Shown: positions 53,273 to 61,196 of the stretch, piece after piece
How the letters are laid out: every line of letters starts with the position of its first letter
Position numbering within the stretch: the stretch's first letter is position 1
DNA from: Bin5 sp965261695
GTDB taxonomy: Bacteria > Chloroflexota > Anaerolineae > Caldilineales > Caldilineaceae
Assembly: GCA_965261695.1 (NCBI GenBank)
Contig: OZ253474.1
Coordinates: forward strand, 1,736,001 to 1,800,000
Direction of reading: 5' to 3'
Length of the DNA: 64,000 nucleotides
The notes under the pieces: model-generated
The model's input: the letters and a program-made list of their open reading frames with translations, nothing else
Databases searched by the model: none
What the model was told of the DNA's origin: nothing
Made by a program: the position numbers and the translations under genes

Positions 53273-54072
53273 CGGCGCAAATGATCGATGTAGGCAAGCA
53301 GGTCCGTTACAACCGCATCGTCAACCCGGAGACGGGCAGAACGGTAATCGTTCCGCTGGACCACGGCATCATCCTTGGCCCCATCGCCGGTATCGAGAAT
53401 CCCTCGGAAACGGTGCGCAAGGTTGTCGCCGGGGGAGCCAACGCGGTCATCTTCAACACCGGTCTGGCGCCCAGCATCTACGGCGCGTACATGAACCGCT
53501 GCGGCGCGATCTGCAACCTCATCAACAGCATCACCGGCGCCAGCGAGCTTACCCTGATCAGCAGCGTCGAAAGCGCCCTGCGCTGCGGGGCAGACGCCGT
53601 CTCCGTGCAGGTTCTGGTCGGTTCGCCGCATGAGCGGCATATGCTGAACAATGCCCGCATCGTCGCCGACGAATGCGCCCGCTGGAGTATGCCCCTTCTG
53701 GCGATGATGTACCCCACCGAGGAGGCGCTGGCGAAAATGGGCACCGAAGTTGAGCTGTTGGCTGCGCGGGCGGGGGCAGAACTGGGGGCGGATATCGTCA
53801 AGGTCTCTTATACGGGTGACCAGGACTCCTTCCAAGCACTGGTGGACGCCTGTCCCAGGCCCGTGGTGATCGCCGGCGGCCCCAAAAAGGAGACGATACG
53901 CGCTGCGCTCGAAATGGTGGAAGACGCCATCGCCTGCGGCGCGGCGGGGGTTGCTCTGGGGCGCAATATCTGGCAGAGTCCCGATCCTGTCAGGATGACC
54001 GCCGCCCTGGTCGATATAGTTCAACACGGCAAAACGGTAGCTGAACTACAGCTGCCCGATGAATGGCAGTAA
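53269..54072 (+). CDS. Class I aldolase, DeoC/LsrF/FbaB-type
   Basis: 267 residues of the archaeal-type FBA/DeoC superfamily. VIVPLDHGIILGP lies near residue 26, the Schiff-base lysine is probably Lys178 in DIVKVSYTGD, and VVIAGGPKKE is the phosphate-binding strand. GVALGRNIWQSPDP closes the barrel. Such enzymes condense or cleave keto-sugar phosphates in the cytosol (fructose-bisphosphate, AI-2-phosphate or related). Its start overlaps the propeller stop. Exact substrate unknown. Confidence 0.85.
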   Translation: MTAQMIDVGKQVRYNRIVNPETGRTVIVPLDHGIILGPIAGIENPSETVRKVVAGGANAVIFNTGLAPSIYGAYMNRCGAICNLINSITGASELTLISSVESALRCGADAVSVQVLVGSPHERHMLNNARIVADECARWSMPLLAMMYPTEEALAKMGTEVELLAARAGAELGADIVKVSYTGDQDSFQALVDACPRPVVIAGGPKKETIRAALEMVEDAIACGAAGVALGRNIWQSPDPVRMTAALVDIVQHGKTVAELQLPDEWQ

Positions 54073-54075
54073 AGC

Positions 54076-54119
54076 CCTGCTCATGCGCTCGCCGTCCGAC
54101 TTCGGCGCTGCGCAGCAGG
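54076..54119 (+). terminator. Imperfect hairpin after the aldolase gene
   Basis: CCTGCT (54076-54081) pairs with AGCAGG (54114-54119), enclosing GCG/CGC and CGCCG/CGGCG stems with small internal loops. It starts 4 bp after the stop. No U-run follows, so attenuation or mRNA stabilisation is as likely as termination. Confidence 0.4.
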
Positions 54120-54179
54120 TGACATAATCTGACCACCAGCCACCATTCACTATTCACCGGTTCACGAAAGGTTCAAACA

Positions 54180-55151
54180 ATGCGAGTTCTCTTTCTTCCT
54201 TACAATCCCGACTCCCACTTCTACTGGTACGACGGCTTTATCGAAGCCATCGACGGGCGCTATCCGATCGAAATGTTCGATCCCGACAAGCCGATGGCGC
54301 CGCAGTTCGAAGGCATTGACGTGGTCGTGACGTGCTCGCGCTTCGGCAACGAGATGATCAACGCGGCGGTCGAGGCGGGGGTGAAGCTGTGGCAGGTGCT
54401 TTCGGTCGGCGTCGATCACTGGGACGTGCCCTATATCCTCAAGACGGGGATGCCCTTCGCGAACACGCCCGGCCCCTTCAGCGCCATCGCCCTGGCCGAA
54501 CACGCTCTTACACTGATGCTCCTGATCGCCAAGAACCACAACACGTCACAGGCGAACATGCGCGTCGAATTCTTCAGCCTGCCCCTGAACGACGAACTGG
54601 CGGGCAAGAAACTCGGCCTGATCGGGCTGGGCGCCAGCGGACGTGAACTGGCCAAGCGCGGCCACGCCATGGGCATGGAGATCTTGGCCATCGACGTCGC
54701 CGACATTCCGCAGTCGGTGCGCGACGAGCATCATGTCTCCTTCTTTGGGGGCGCAAGCGAACTGGCGCGCGTCATCGCGGAGGCCGATTATCTGTCGCTC
54801 CACACGCCGAGCACAGCTGAGACCCGGCATATGATCGGGAGGCAACAGTTCGAGATGATGAAGCCGTCAGCCGTGCTGATCAACGTCGCCCGCGGGCTGC
54901 TGGTGGATGAGGACGCGCTGGTGGAGGCGTTGAAGAGCGGGCAGATCCGGGGCGCCGGTGTTGACGCGTTCGCCAACGAGCCGCTGTCAAGCTCGCACCC
55001 GCTGCTGCAGATGGACAATGTGTACTGTACGCCGCACGTCGCCGGTGTAACGCGGGAAACCGCGCAGCGCCGAGGCCAGGCAGCGGCCAACAACGTGGAG
55101 CGGGTCTCCCAAGGGCTGGAGCCGCTGCACCTGGTCACCTCTGTGGACTGA
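54180..55151 (+). CDS. D-isomer-specific 2-hydroxyacid dehydrogenase
   Basis: 323 residues. The catalytic triad is visible as Arg in LINVARGLLVDE, Glu in DAFANEPLS and His in TPHVAG. The NAD-binding loop is GLIGLGASGRELAKRG. It interconverts a D-2-hydroxyacid and a 2-keto acid in the cytosol (glycerate, phosphoglycerate or a sugar acid). It follows the aldolase by 107 bp and ends the plus-strand operon; a hairpin lies between it and the convergent SDR gene. Confidence 0.9.
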   Translation: MRVLFLPYNPDSHFYWYDGFIEAIDGRYPIEMFDPDKPMAPQFEGIDVVVTCSRFGNEMINAAVEAGVKLWQVLSVGVDHWDVPYILKTGMPFANTPGPFSAIALAEHALTLMLLIAKNHNTSQANMRVEFFSLPLNDELAGKKLGLIGLGASGRELAKRGHAMGMEILAIDVADIPQSVRDEHHVSFFGGASELARVIAEADYLSLHTPSTAETRHMIGRQQFEMMKPSAVLINVARGLLVDEDALVEALKSGQIRGAGVDAFANEPLSSSHPLLQMDNVYCTPHVAGVTRETAQRRGQAAANNVERVSQGLEPLHLVTSVD

Positions 55152-55201
55152 AGTAGGTTGGCGCCGAGAACCGGGATGTCGGGGGAAGAACAGAATTAAA
55201 C

Positions 55202-55242
55202 AGTGGATAGTGACGTATCCTATGCACTCGCCACTATCCACT
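55202..55242. terminator. Bidirectional hairpin made of heptamer repeats
   Basis: AGTGGATAGTG (55202-55212) pairs with CACTATCCACT (55232-55242) around a 19-nt loop, between convergent genes. The right arm contains the stop codon of the SDR gene, whose last residues (VDSG) are encoded by the heptamer sequence. Confidence 0.65.
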
Positions 55243-56079
55243 ATCAACTGCTGTTCTGACTGCGCGCTCGCTGACGGTCACTTTGGGGCCTTGACCCAAC
55301 TCGATGCCGCCGGTGAGGGGCAGTGTCGCGCCGGTGATGAAGCTGGCCGCGTCGCTGGCCAGGAAGAGGCAGAGATTGCCCGCCTCTTCGATCGTCCCGC
55401 TGCGACCGGTCCACTGCCACGTTTCGATAAAGTCGTGGAAGGCTTGGCCGTTCGCCATGCCGGCTTCAAAATCGAGCCGACTCTGGGTGAGGATATTGCC
55501 GGGCATGATGGCATTCACCCGCACGCCATGCTCGGCCTCATCGATCGCCAACGCCTTTGTGAGGCCGTGAACGCCGCCCTTGGAAGCGCAGTAGGTGGTC
55601 GCCTGCCACTGCCCCATCGCGCCCACGATGCTGCCCAGGTTGATGATGCTGCCGCGCGTCCTGCGCAGATGGGGCAGCGCGTACTTGCAGGCGGCAAAGA
55701 CGCTGACCAGGTTCATTTGCAGCAGTTCCTTGAACGCCTCGATCGAGAAACTGTCGATCGGCAGGTGGGGCGGGTGTTGACCGGCGTTGTTGATGAGACA
55801 GTCCAGCCGGCCAAAGCGCGCCGCCGTCCGCTCGATGACGCGCTCGAGTTGGGCAGGCTGACGCACGTCGCACGGTTCAAAATGGCACGTTCCCGGCCCG
55901 GTCGCGGTCAACTCGGCGGCCAGCGCGCGGCCGGTCTCCTCGTCGATGTCGCAGATCAGCACGCGTGCGCCGGCGCGCGTAAAAACGCGTGCGCAGCCCG
56001 AGCCGATGCCCTTGCTGCCGCCCGTGATCAGGGTCACTTTGTCAAATCCAGCGGCAAAAGGAGTTGTATTCTCCGCCAT
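55234..56079 (-). CDS. Short-chain dehydrogenase/reductase (SDR)
   Basis: 281 residues of classical SDR type: cofactor motif TLITGGSKGIGSG, an acidic ICDIDEE that favours NAD, structural NNAG in LINNAGQHPP, catalytic Ser in LGSIVGAMG and YxxxK in YCASK. It oxidises an alcohol or sugar in the cytosol. With the RraA-type, Ldh2 and rhamnose mutarotase genes upstream on the same strand, a sugar-dehydrogenase step is plausible but not proved. The C-terminus runs into a heptamer hairpin. Confidence 0.9.
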   Translation of the reverse strand: MAENTTPFAAGFDKVTLITGGSKGIGSGCARVFTRAGARVLICDIDEETGRALAAELTATGPGTCHFEPCDVRQPAQLERVIERTAARFGRLDCLINNAGQHPPHLPIDSFSIEAFKELLQMNLVSVFAACKYALPHLRRTRGSIINLGSIVGAMGQWQATTYCASKGGVHGLTKALAIDEAEHGVRVNAIMPGNILTQSRLDFEAGMANGQAFHDFIETWQWTGRSGTIEEAGNLCLFLASDAASFITGATLPLTGGIELGQGPKVTVSERAVRTAVDSG

Positions 56080-56290
56080 CGGTTCCGCCCCCGCTTCGTG
56101 GTTGACGGCTACTGCAATTCCTGGTAGCAGCCCTCAGGCAACTGATCACTTAAGATAGGCCGCGGTGCGCCATCAGTTCCCGGATGCGGGCGCGCGCCGT
56201 TACACCGCGAGAATTGGGCGTTGGTGTAGCCGTCTTCAGGATCCTCCTCTGGATCCTGCTCTGATGTAACCGTTGCAGACGGAAGAGCCG

Positions 56291-56992
56291 CTATTCGTGG
56301 CGGCCCATGCGCTGCTTCAACCCTGCGTAGCTGTAGCCGTCGCTGGCCAGGAAATCGAAATAGGAGGTTTCCGTCTCCAGGACGCGCTTGGCCTGTTCAA
56401 CGACATCTTCGGCGATGGCGAGCGGGATCGACACGATCCCGTTGGCGTCCCCGTGCAGCAGGTCGCCGGGCTGGATGGTCAGGCCGCAGATCGAAACTGT
56501 AATGTCCAGATCAATGTAGACGCCGTACCCGTGGGAGACGACCGCGCCCGGGCAGAAGAGCTGGAAGCCCGGCGCACGCTGGCGGATGCCATGAAAATCA
56601 CGGCTCCCCAGGTCGGTCACCAGGCCAACCCCGCCCAGCTTTTGCATCGCGGAGCAGAACATATCACCGGCCAGACAGCTGCGCATGCGGTCGGCGCCCA
56701 TGTACTGGACGGCGAGGACGGTCGGCTTGGGCGCGGCCAGGACCATGTCCAGGACATCGTGCAGGCGCATGGGTCTGTCGTCGCCGGCGCTGGTGGTGTC
56801 GTGCGTCGCCGTCACCGCAAAGCCCACCATCGGCTTGTGGTCGGGGAACTGACAGCGCATTTCCGTCGAGGCGTAGCCCGTAACCTGATCACGGACTCCG
56901 AAGTGCTCAATCGCATTGGAGACGGTTGCGCTGTCGATCTGGCGCAGCGCGTCGATAGTTTCGGCGGATATCTGTGGATTCGTCATTGTCAT
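56291..56992 (-). CDS. RraA-family aldolase/dimethylmenaquinone methyltransferase-like protein
   Basis: 233 residues of the RraA/HMG-aldolase fold. The active-site segment GGVGLVTDLGSRDFHGIR carries the conserved Arg-Asp, followed by the DLDITVSICGLTIQPGDLLH metal-site region. Class II members split 4-hydroxy-2-oxo acids into pyruvate plus an aldehyde or acid; others bind RNase E or have unknown functions. The neighbours favour a catabolic aldolase role. Starts at 56992 and 56986 are both possible; the frame further up lacks similarity. Confidence 0.82.
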   Translation of the reverse strand: MTMTNPQISAETIDALRQIDSATVSNAIEHFGVRDQVTGYASTEMRCQFPDHKPMVGFAVTATHDTTSAGDDRPMRLHDVLDMVLAAPKPTVLAVQYMGADRMRSCLAGDMFCSAMQKLGGVGLVTDLGSRDFHGIRQRAPGFQLFCPGAVVSHGYGVYIDLDITVSICGLTIQPGDLLHGDANGIVSIPLAIAEDVVEQAKRVLETETSYFDFLASDGYSYAGLKQRMGRHE

Positions 56993-57059
56993 CACCCTGG
57001 TGTTGGCGCGGCCGGCGGCCAGTGGTCTACCGCTATCCACTTTTCACCGACCGCAGATG

Positions 57060-58109
57060 TTATTCGATATTCACGCCGACGGATGCAGCCGCCTCGGTGA
57101 AGGATTGCCAGATGTCATCGGCGATCGGGATGCCGTCACGGCGGCGTTGCTCGCGGTAGCTCGCCTCCATGTCGCCCGGCGCCAGCACCTCGTCGAAACC
57201 CGGCGCCGGCGGCACCGCCCGCACGCGCCGCTCCATCTCGTCCGCCCGTGCGGCGAAGTCGGCGAAAGACTGGAAGAGATCCGCCTTGATCGCGATCATG
57301 GTGACGCCCTGGTGGCGCATGATCGAGCCGACCCCCCACCCCGCCTCCACATAGCTGTCGGCGCCGGTGAAGATGCGCCCCAGGAACTCGGCCGTCATCA
57401 TCAGCGTATAGCCCTTGTGCCCGCCAAACGGCAGATGACCGCCGCCGTCGAAGAAATCGGCCGGGTTGGTGGTGGGGACGCCGTCCTTGTTCACGATGCT
57501 GTTTGGGGGCAGCTGTTCCTCGCGGTGGTAGGCATTGTCCACCTTGACGCCGGACAAGGCGGTCGTGGCCCAGTCGAACATCATGGTCGACTCTTCGCCT
57601 GCGGGCAGACCGATAGAAATGGGATTGGTATGCAGCACGCGCCGCGACCCGCCGTAGGGGACGCTCGCCGGCGCATCCTCACTGTAGCCGCCGGCCCAGA
57701 CCATGCCGACCATCTTGTCAGCAGCCGCCATCTCCACATAGTGGCCCAGGCGGCCGATGTGGTGCATCTGCACGGTCCCGACCACGGCCACGTTCTGCGT
57801 TCTGGCCTTGCTGATCGCCAGTTCCATTGCATATTTGGCGGCCACGTGTCCGAAGGTCCAGTTGCCGGTGACCAGTGCGCTGGTTGCGGTCTCCTGCAGG
57901 ATCGACGGTTTGGCGGCGGGCCGAATCTCGTCATCCTTTATCGCTGCTACATAGATGGGAATGGGCCAGATGCCGTGCGTGTCCACGCCGCTCAGATTTG
58001 ACAGCACCAGGTGCTCGGCCACTTCCTCAGCGTTCTGCTCATCAGCGCCCGCGGCCAGCAGGATTCGTTTGACCAGGGCATGAAGCTCATCGGCGGGTTT
58101 CGTTATCAT
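57060..58109 (-). CDS. Ldh2-type NAD(P)-dependent oxidoreductase, second copy
   Basis: 349 residues, same family as the gene at 49386 but clearly diverged: LSGVDTHGIWPIPIY, TVQMHHIGRLGHYVEMA, TNPISIGLPAGE and FGGHKGYTLMMTAEF. It acts on a 2-keto/2-hydroxy acid. It is followed by the RraA-type gene, a pairing that fits breakdown of a hydroxy acid to a keto acid and then aldol cleavage. Heptamer repeats lie just upstream of its ATG. Confidence 0.88.
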   Translation of the reverse strand: MITKPADELHALVKRILLAAGADEQNAEEVAEHLVLSNLSGVDTHGIWPIPIYVAAIKDDEIRPAAKPSILQETATSALVTGNWTFGHVAAKYAMELAISKARTQNVAVVGTVQMHHIGRLGHYVEMAAADKMVGMVWAGGYSEDAPASVPYGGSRRVLHTNPISIGLPAGEESTMMFDWATTALSGVKVDNAYHREEQLPPNSIVNKDGVPTTNPADFFDGGGHLPFGGHKGYTLMMTAEFLGRIFTGADSYVEAGWGVGSIMRHQGVTMIAIKADLFQSFADFAARADEMERRVRAVPPAPGFDEVLAPGDMEASYREQRRRDGIPIADDIWQSFTEAAASVGVNIE

Positions 58110-58118
58110 GTCGTAACT

Positions 58119-58170
58119 CCAGTGGTTAGTGGTTAGTGGTCAGTGGTCAGCGGTCAGTGGTCAGCGGCCA
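58119..58170. repeat. Heptamer array upstream of the second Ldh2-type gene
   Basis: Seven 7-nt units (AGTGGTT, AGTGGTT, AGTGGTC, AGTGGTC, AGCGGTC, AGTGGTC, AGCGGCC), less pure than the 28.2-kb array. Confidence 0.8.
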
Positions 58171-58221
58171 GAAGCAGGGTAAGGAATACTGAGAACAGTA
58201 CTGAGCGCCGGCCATTAATAC

Positions 58222-58608
58222 TCAGGCAGGCGGGGGTTTGACTTCATACAACTCACCCTGCAATCCGACGGGTGTCGTAAAGAAAATATAGCGTACAATT
58301 TCGCCCGTGTCCACCACGTTTACATCGATCTGCTGGATCTCCGCGGTGTCGAAGGTGACGCCCTTTGCCTTGAGATCGGCGACGGCGGCGTCGATGTCGT
58401 CAACCTGCCAGGCGACATGCTTCACAATGCCGGGCGCGGCGTCATCGGTCGCCTGCCACAGCTCCAGGCCGGGATACCAGGCGATGGTAAGCCCCGGCCG
58501 GTTGACCTCCCTGAACTTGGTCAGACCGCAAGCCTCCTCCAGATACCTCCTTGTCTCCTCCAGATCGGCGACATCCACCGAAACATGGCTGTCTATGATT
58601 TCGAACAT
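58222..58608 (-). CDS. VOC (glyoxalase-like) family protein
   Basis: 128 residues with two half-modules: an N-terminal DSHVSVDVADLEETRRYLEE (His ligand) and a second beginning VKHVAWQVDDIDAAVADLKA, ending GELYEVKPP (Glu ligand). The ATG at 58608 follows GAGGAGGATGGGACG, a strong ribosome site, which rules against a longer start. It lies between rhamnose mutarotase and the Ldh2-type gene on the same strand. Substrate unknown. Confidence 0.8.
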   Translation of the reverse strand: MFEIIDSHVSVDVADLEETRRYLEEACGLTKFREVNRPGLTIAWYPGLELWQATDDAAPGIVKHVAWQVDDIDAAVADLKAKGVTFDTAEIQQIDVNVVDTGEIVRYIFFTTPVGLQGELYEVKPPPA

Positions 58609-58773
58609 CGTCCCATCCTCCTCAAGGGCGCTCTCCGTGTGGGGAGAGGCTGGGTGAGAGACCGGTCGCGGCCAACTTTTGCACGAGCGGTCATTCGACA
58701 TTGTTCAATGCGCTATGGCGGCGCGCGCCCAAAGGGCCCGCGCGCGCAACGTTGGTCAATGCGCGCCCGGCGC

Positions 58774-59106
58774 TCACGCCACATGCACAAGTTCCATCTG
58801 CGCCCACCATTCGTCCGCCTGGGCCTCCGGCGCGCGTTCCTGGAAACCGCGCATCAGATCATCCCACTGCCGCAGCCGTGCAGCCTCGTCCCCGGGCGCT
58901 GAGAAGGCGCGGCCAAAGTCGAACCCGTCCTCGGTCTCGATGTACATGAACAGCCGCCGGCCGATGAGAAATATCCTGGTCTTGAGAATGCCCAGCCTGC
59001 GTGCGTGTTCCAGCACCTCCGGCCATACCTGCCGGTGGTATTCCTTGTACTGCGCGATGACCTCGGCGTCGTCCTTCAGGTTGATCGTCAGACCATGACA
59101 TTTCAT
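58774..59106 (-). CDS. rhaM: L-rhamnose mutarotase
   Basis: 110 residues, full family length. The signature YKEYHRQVWPEVLEHARRLG holds the catalytic His and the Trp-Pro element, followed by RIFLIGRRLFMYIETE and a C-terminal WWAQMELV. It interconverts anomers of L-rhamnose (or L-fucose) in the cytosol, feeding a dehydrogenase or isomerase. rhaA/rhaB-type genes are not seen; the nearby SDR, Ldh2 and RraA-type genes could form a non-phosphorylating route (inference). A GC-rich palindromic segment (about 58716-58748) lies after its stop. Confidence 0.85.
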   Translation of the reverse strand: MKCHGLTINLKDDAEVIAQYKEYHRQVWPEVLEHARRLGILKTRIFLIGRRLFMYIETEDGFDFGRAFSAPGDEAARLRQWDDLMRGFQERAPEAQADEWWAQMELVHVA

Positions 59107-59147
59107 GTGCCTTCCCCCTGCACGCGCCCTACAAGGCGCCGGAGCGG

Positions 59148-60380
59148 CTACTGGAAGATGACCGGCAAGCTATTCAGATTGTGGAAGGTGTTATTCTGCT
59201 GCCATTCGACGCCTGCCTCGTCCAGTTCCAGGCGGGGAAACCGGCGCAGCAGGGTGGTGAACGCGATCTCGGCCTCGCGGCGGGCGAGCGGCGCGCCGGC
59301 GCAGAAGTGGATGCCCCAGCCGAACGATGTGTGCAGGTTCGGCTCGCGCGTGATGTCGAGCCGGTCAGGGTCCTCAAACTGGGCCGGGTCGCGGTTCGCC
59401 GCGCCCAACATCAGCGAAAGCGTCTGTCCTTTGGGAATCGGCTGGCCGCCGATCTCGACATCTTCGGCGGTCAAACGCCAGGCGCGCAGGAAGGAGGTGT
59501 CGAAGCGCAGAAACTCCTCCACCGCCGTTCCGATCAGGGCCGGGTTCTCCCTCAATTTGCGCAGCTGGTCAGGATGACGCAGCAGCGCCAGCAGCCCGTT
59601 CCCGATCAAGCCGGTTGTCGTCTCGTGACCGGCTGTCAGCAGCGTGATGCAGGTTGCGACCAGTTCGGTCTCATTGAGCATTTCGCCGCGCTCTTCCGCA
59701 GCCACCAGCGCGCTGATCAGGTCATCCTGGGGCTGTTTGCGCCGCGCTTCGATCAGATCGAGCAGCCACTCCTTGGTTTCCAGCAGCGCGGCCGTGCTCT
59801 TCAAGATCGTCTCGATGTGCGGGCGGCCGGTGCCATGAAAGGCGACGATGTCGTCCGACCACTCCTTGAACTGATCGCGATCCGACGCCGGCACGCCCAG
59901 GGTCTCAGCGATCACGATCGCCGGCAGCGGGTAGGCGAAATCGCCGATCACCTCGATTGTGCCGTCTCTCTCCGCCCCGTCGAGCAGGCTATCCACGATC
60001 TCCTGCACGCGCGGCCGCATACCCTCTACCACGCGCGCGGTGAAGGCCTGATTCACCAGCCCGCGCACACGCGTATGCTGCGGCGGGTCGGTGTTGGGCA
60101 TCCCGGTGGTGAAGTTGTCGTAGAGCGGGCGGATCTGCGCGCGCACGCTCTCCGGCAGCTGATCGAGGAAGGCGGCGATGCGCCCCACGTTGGTGAAGCG
60201 GCGATAATCGCGCAGCACCGTCACCACGTCCTCGTAGCGCGTCAGCACCCAGCAGCCCCAGACATCGCTCCAGTGAACCGGATCCTGTTCACGCAGCTGG
60301 TGATAGATGGGATACGGATCGCTGATTATATCGGGCAAGACCAGAAGTTGATCAAGCGCGTAGTTGCTTTTGACTGCCAT
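59148..60380 (-). CDS. Cytochrome P450
   Basis: 410 residues, bacterial class I type. The I-helix oxygen-activation motif is in TLLTAGHETTTGLI, the ExxR in VEEFLRFDTSF, and the heme-binding loop FGWGIHFCAGAPLAR has the axial Cys near residue 355. Soluble, with no membrane anchor. It would hydroxylate an unknown small molecule using external ferredoxin and reductase, which are not encoded nearby. It is downstream of, and on the same strand as, an OppD/OppF pair. Confidence 0.93.
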   Translation of the reverse strand: MAVKSNYALDQLLVLPDIISDPYPIYHQLREQDPVHWSDVWGCWVLTRYEDVVTVLRDYRRFTNVGRIAAFLDQLPESVRAQIRPLYDNFTTGMPNTDPPQHTRVRGLVNQAFTARVVEGMRPRVQEIVDSLLDGAERDGTIEVIGDFAYPLPAIVIAETLGVPASDRDQFKEWSDDIVAFHGTGRPHIETILKSTAALLETKEWLLDLIEARRKQPQDDLISALVAAEERGEMLNETELVATCITLLTAGHETTTGLIGNGLLALLRHPDQLRKLRENPALIGTAVEEFLRFDTSFLRAWRLTAEDVEIGGQPIPKGQTLSLMLGAANRDPAQFEDPDRLDITREPNLHTSFGWGIHFCAGAPLARREAEIAFTTLLRRFPRLELDEAGVEWQQNNTFHNLNSLPVIFQ

Positions 60381-60422
60381 AGCTCCTCCCTCCTATTCAA
60401 CCGTTCACTTGCTACTGCCGTC

Positions 60423-61196
60423 TCAGCGTCCCGGAATCGAGTCAATGAGCAGACGCGTGTAGGAATGTTGCGGCTGCTCCATGACGGTTTGCGTTTCGCC
60501 CGTCTCCACAATATCGCCCTTCTGCATCACGTAGACGCGCGAGGTCAGATAGCGCACCAGGCCCAGATCGTGCGAAATGAAGATGATCGCCAGCCCCCGC
60601 TCCGCTTGCAGACGGCGCAGGAGATTCAACAGCTGCGCCTGCGCCGACTGGTCGATGGAGGAAGTCGGCTCGTCGGCGATCAGCACCTTTGGGCCGGGGG
60701 CCAACGCCCGCGCCACGCTCACCCGCTGCCGCTGCCCTCCTGACAACGACTTGGGGAACTGCCGCGCCTGGTCGTCGCTGATGCCCATGGTATGCAGCAG
60801 CCGCAGCGCCTCCTGCCTGGCCGCCGCTCTGGGTAAATTGTGCCACACCTGCACCGCCTCCGCCACCGCCTGCCAGACCCTCATGCGCGGGTTGAGCGAT
60901 GAGTAGGGGTCCTGGAAGATCATCTGGGCCTTCCAGCGCTCGCTGCGCGGCATATGCAGCTCGGCCGCCGCGCTGAAGATCCGTTTCCCTTCCAGCCAGA
61001 CTTCGCCCGCGCTGGGCCTTTGCAGACCGACCAGCACGCGCGCCAGCGTCGTCTTGCCGCTCCCGCTCTCGCCGACAATGCCGACGGCTTCACCGCCGTT
61101 GATGGTAACGTTGGCCGCACGCACGGCGTCGAACGCCTCCGCGCCGCGCCCAAACGTAACGGTGATGCCTTTCCCCTCCAGCAGCAAGTCAGTCAT
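60423..61196 (-). CDS. ABC transporter ATP-binding protein (OppF/DppF type), orphan pair
   Basis: 257 residues. Walker A GESGSGKTT, Q-loop MIFQDPYSSLNPR, signature LSGGQRQRVSVARAL, Walker B VLIADEPTSSIDQS and switch His FISHDLG. The C-terminal Cys extension is short or absent (ends in LIDSIPGR). Its ATG overlaps the stop of the OppD-type gene. No permease or binding protein accompanies the pair within the window. Confidence 0.92.
   Translation of the reverse strand: MTDLLLEGKGITVTFGRGAEAFDAVRAANVTINGGEAVGIVGESGSGKTTLARVLVGLQRPSAGEVWLEGKRIFSAAAELHMPRSERWKAQMIFQDPYSSLNPRMRVWQAVAEAVQVWHNLPRAAARQEALRLLHTMGISDDQARQFPKSLSGGQRQRVSVARALAPGPKVLIADEPTSSIDQSAQAQLLNLLRRLQAERGLAIIFISHDLGLVRYLTSRVYVMQKGDIVETGETQTVMEQPQHSYTRLLIDSIPGR

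Noticed and set aside
58711..58757. GC-rich palindrome after rhaM as an intrinsic terminator
   Set aside because: The stem has internal mismatches and no U-run follows on the minus strand, so I only mention it under rhaM.
59181..60743. 520-codon plus-strand frame opposite the P450
   Set aside because: Antisense shadow of a complete cytochrome P450 gene; no ribosome site or family match.
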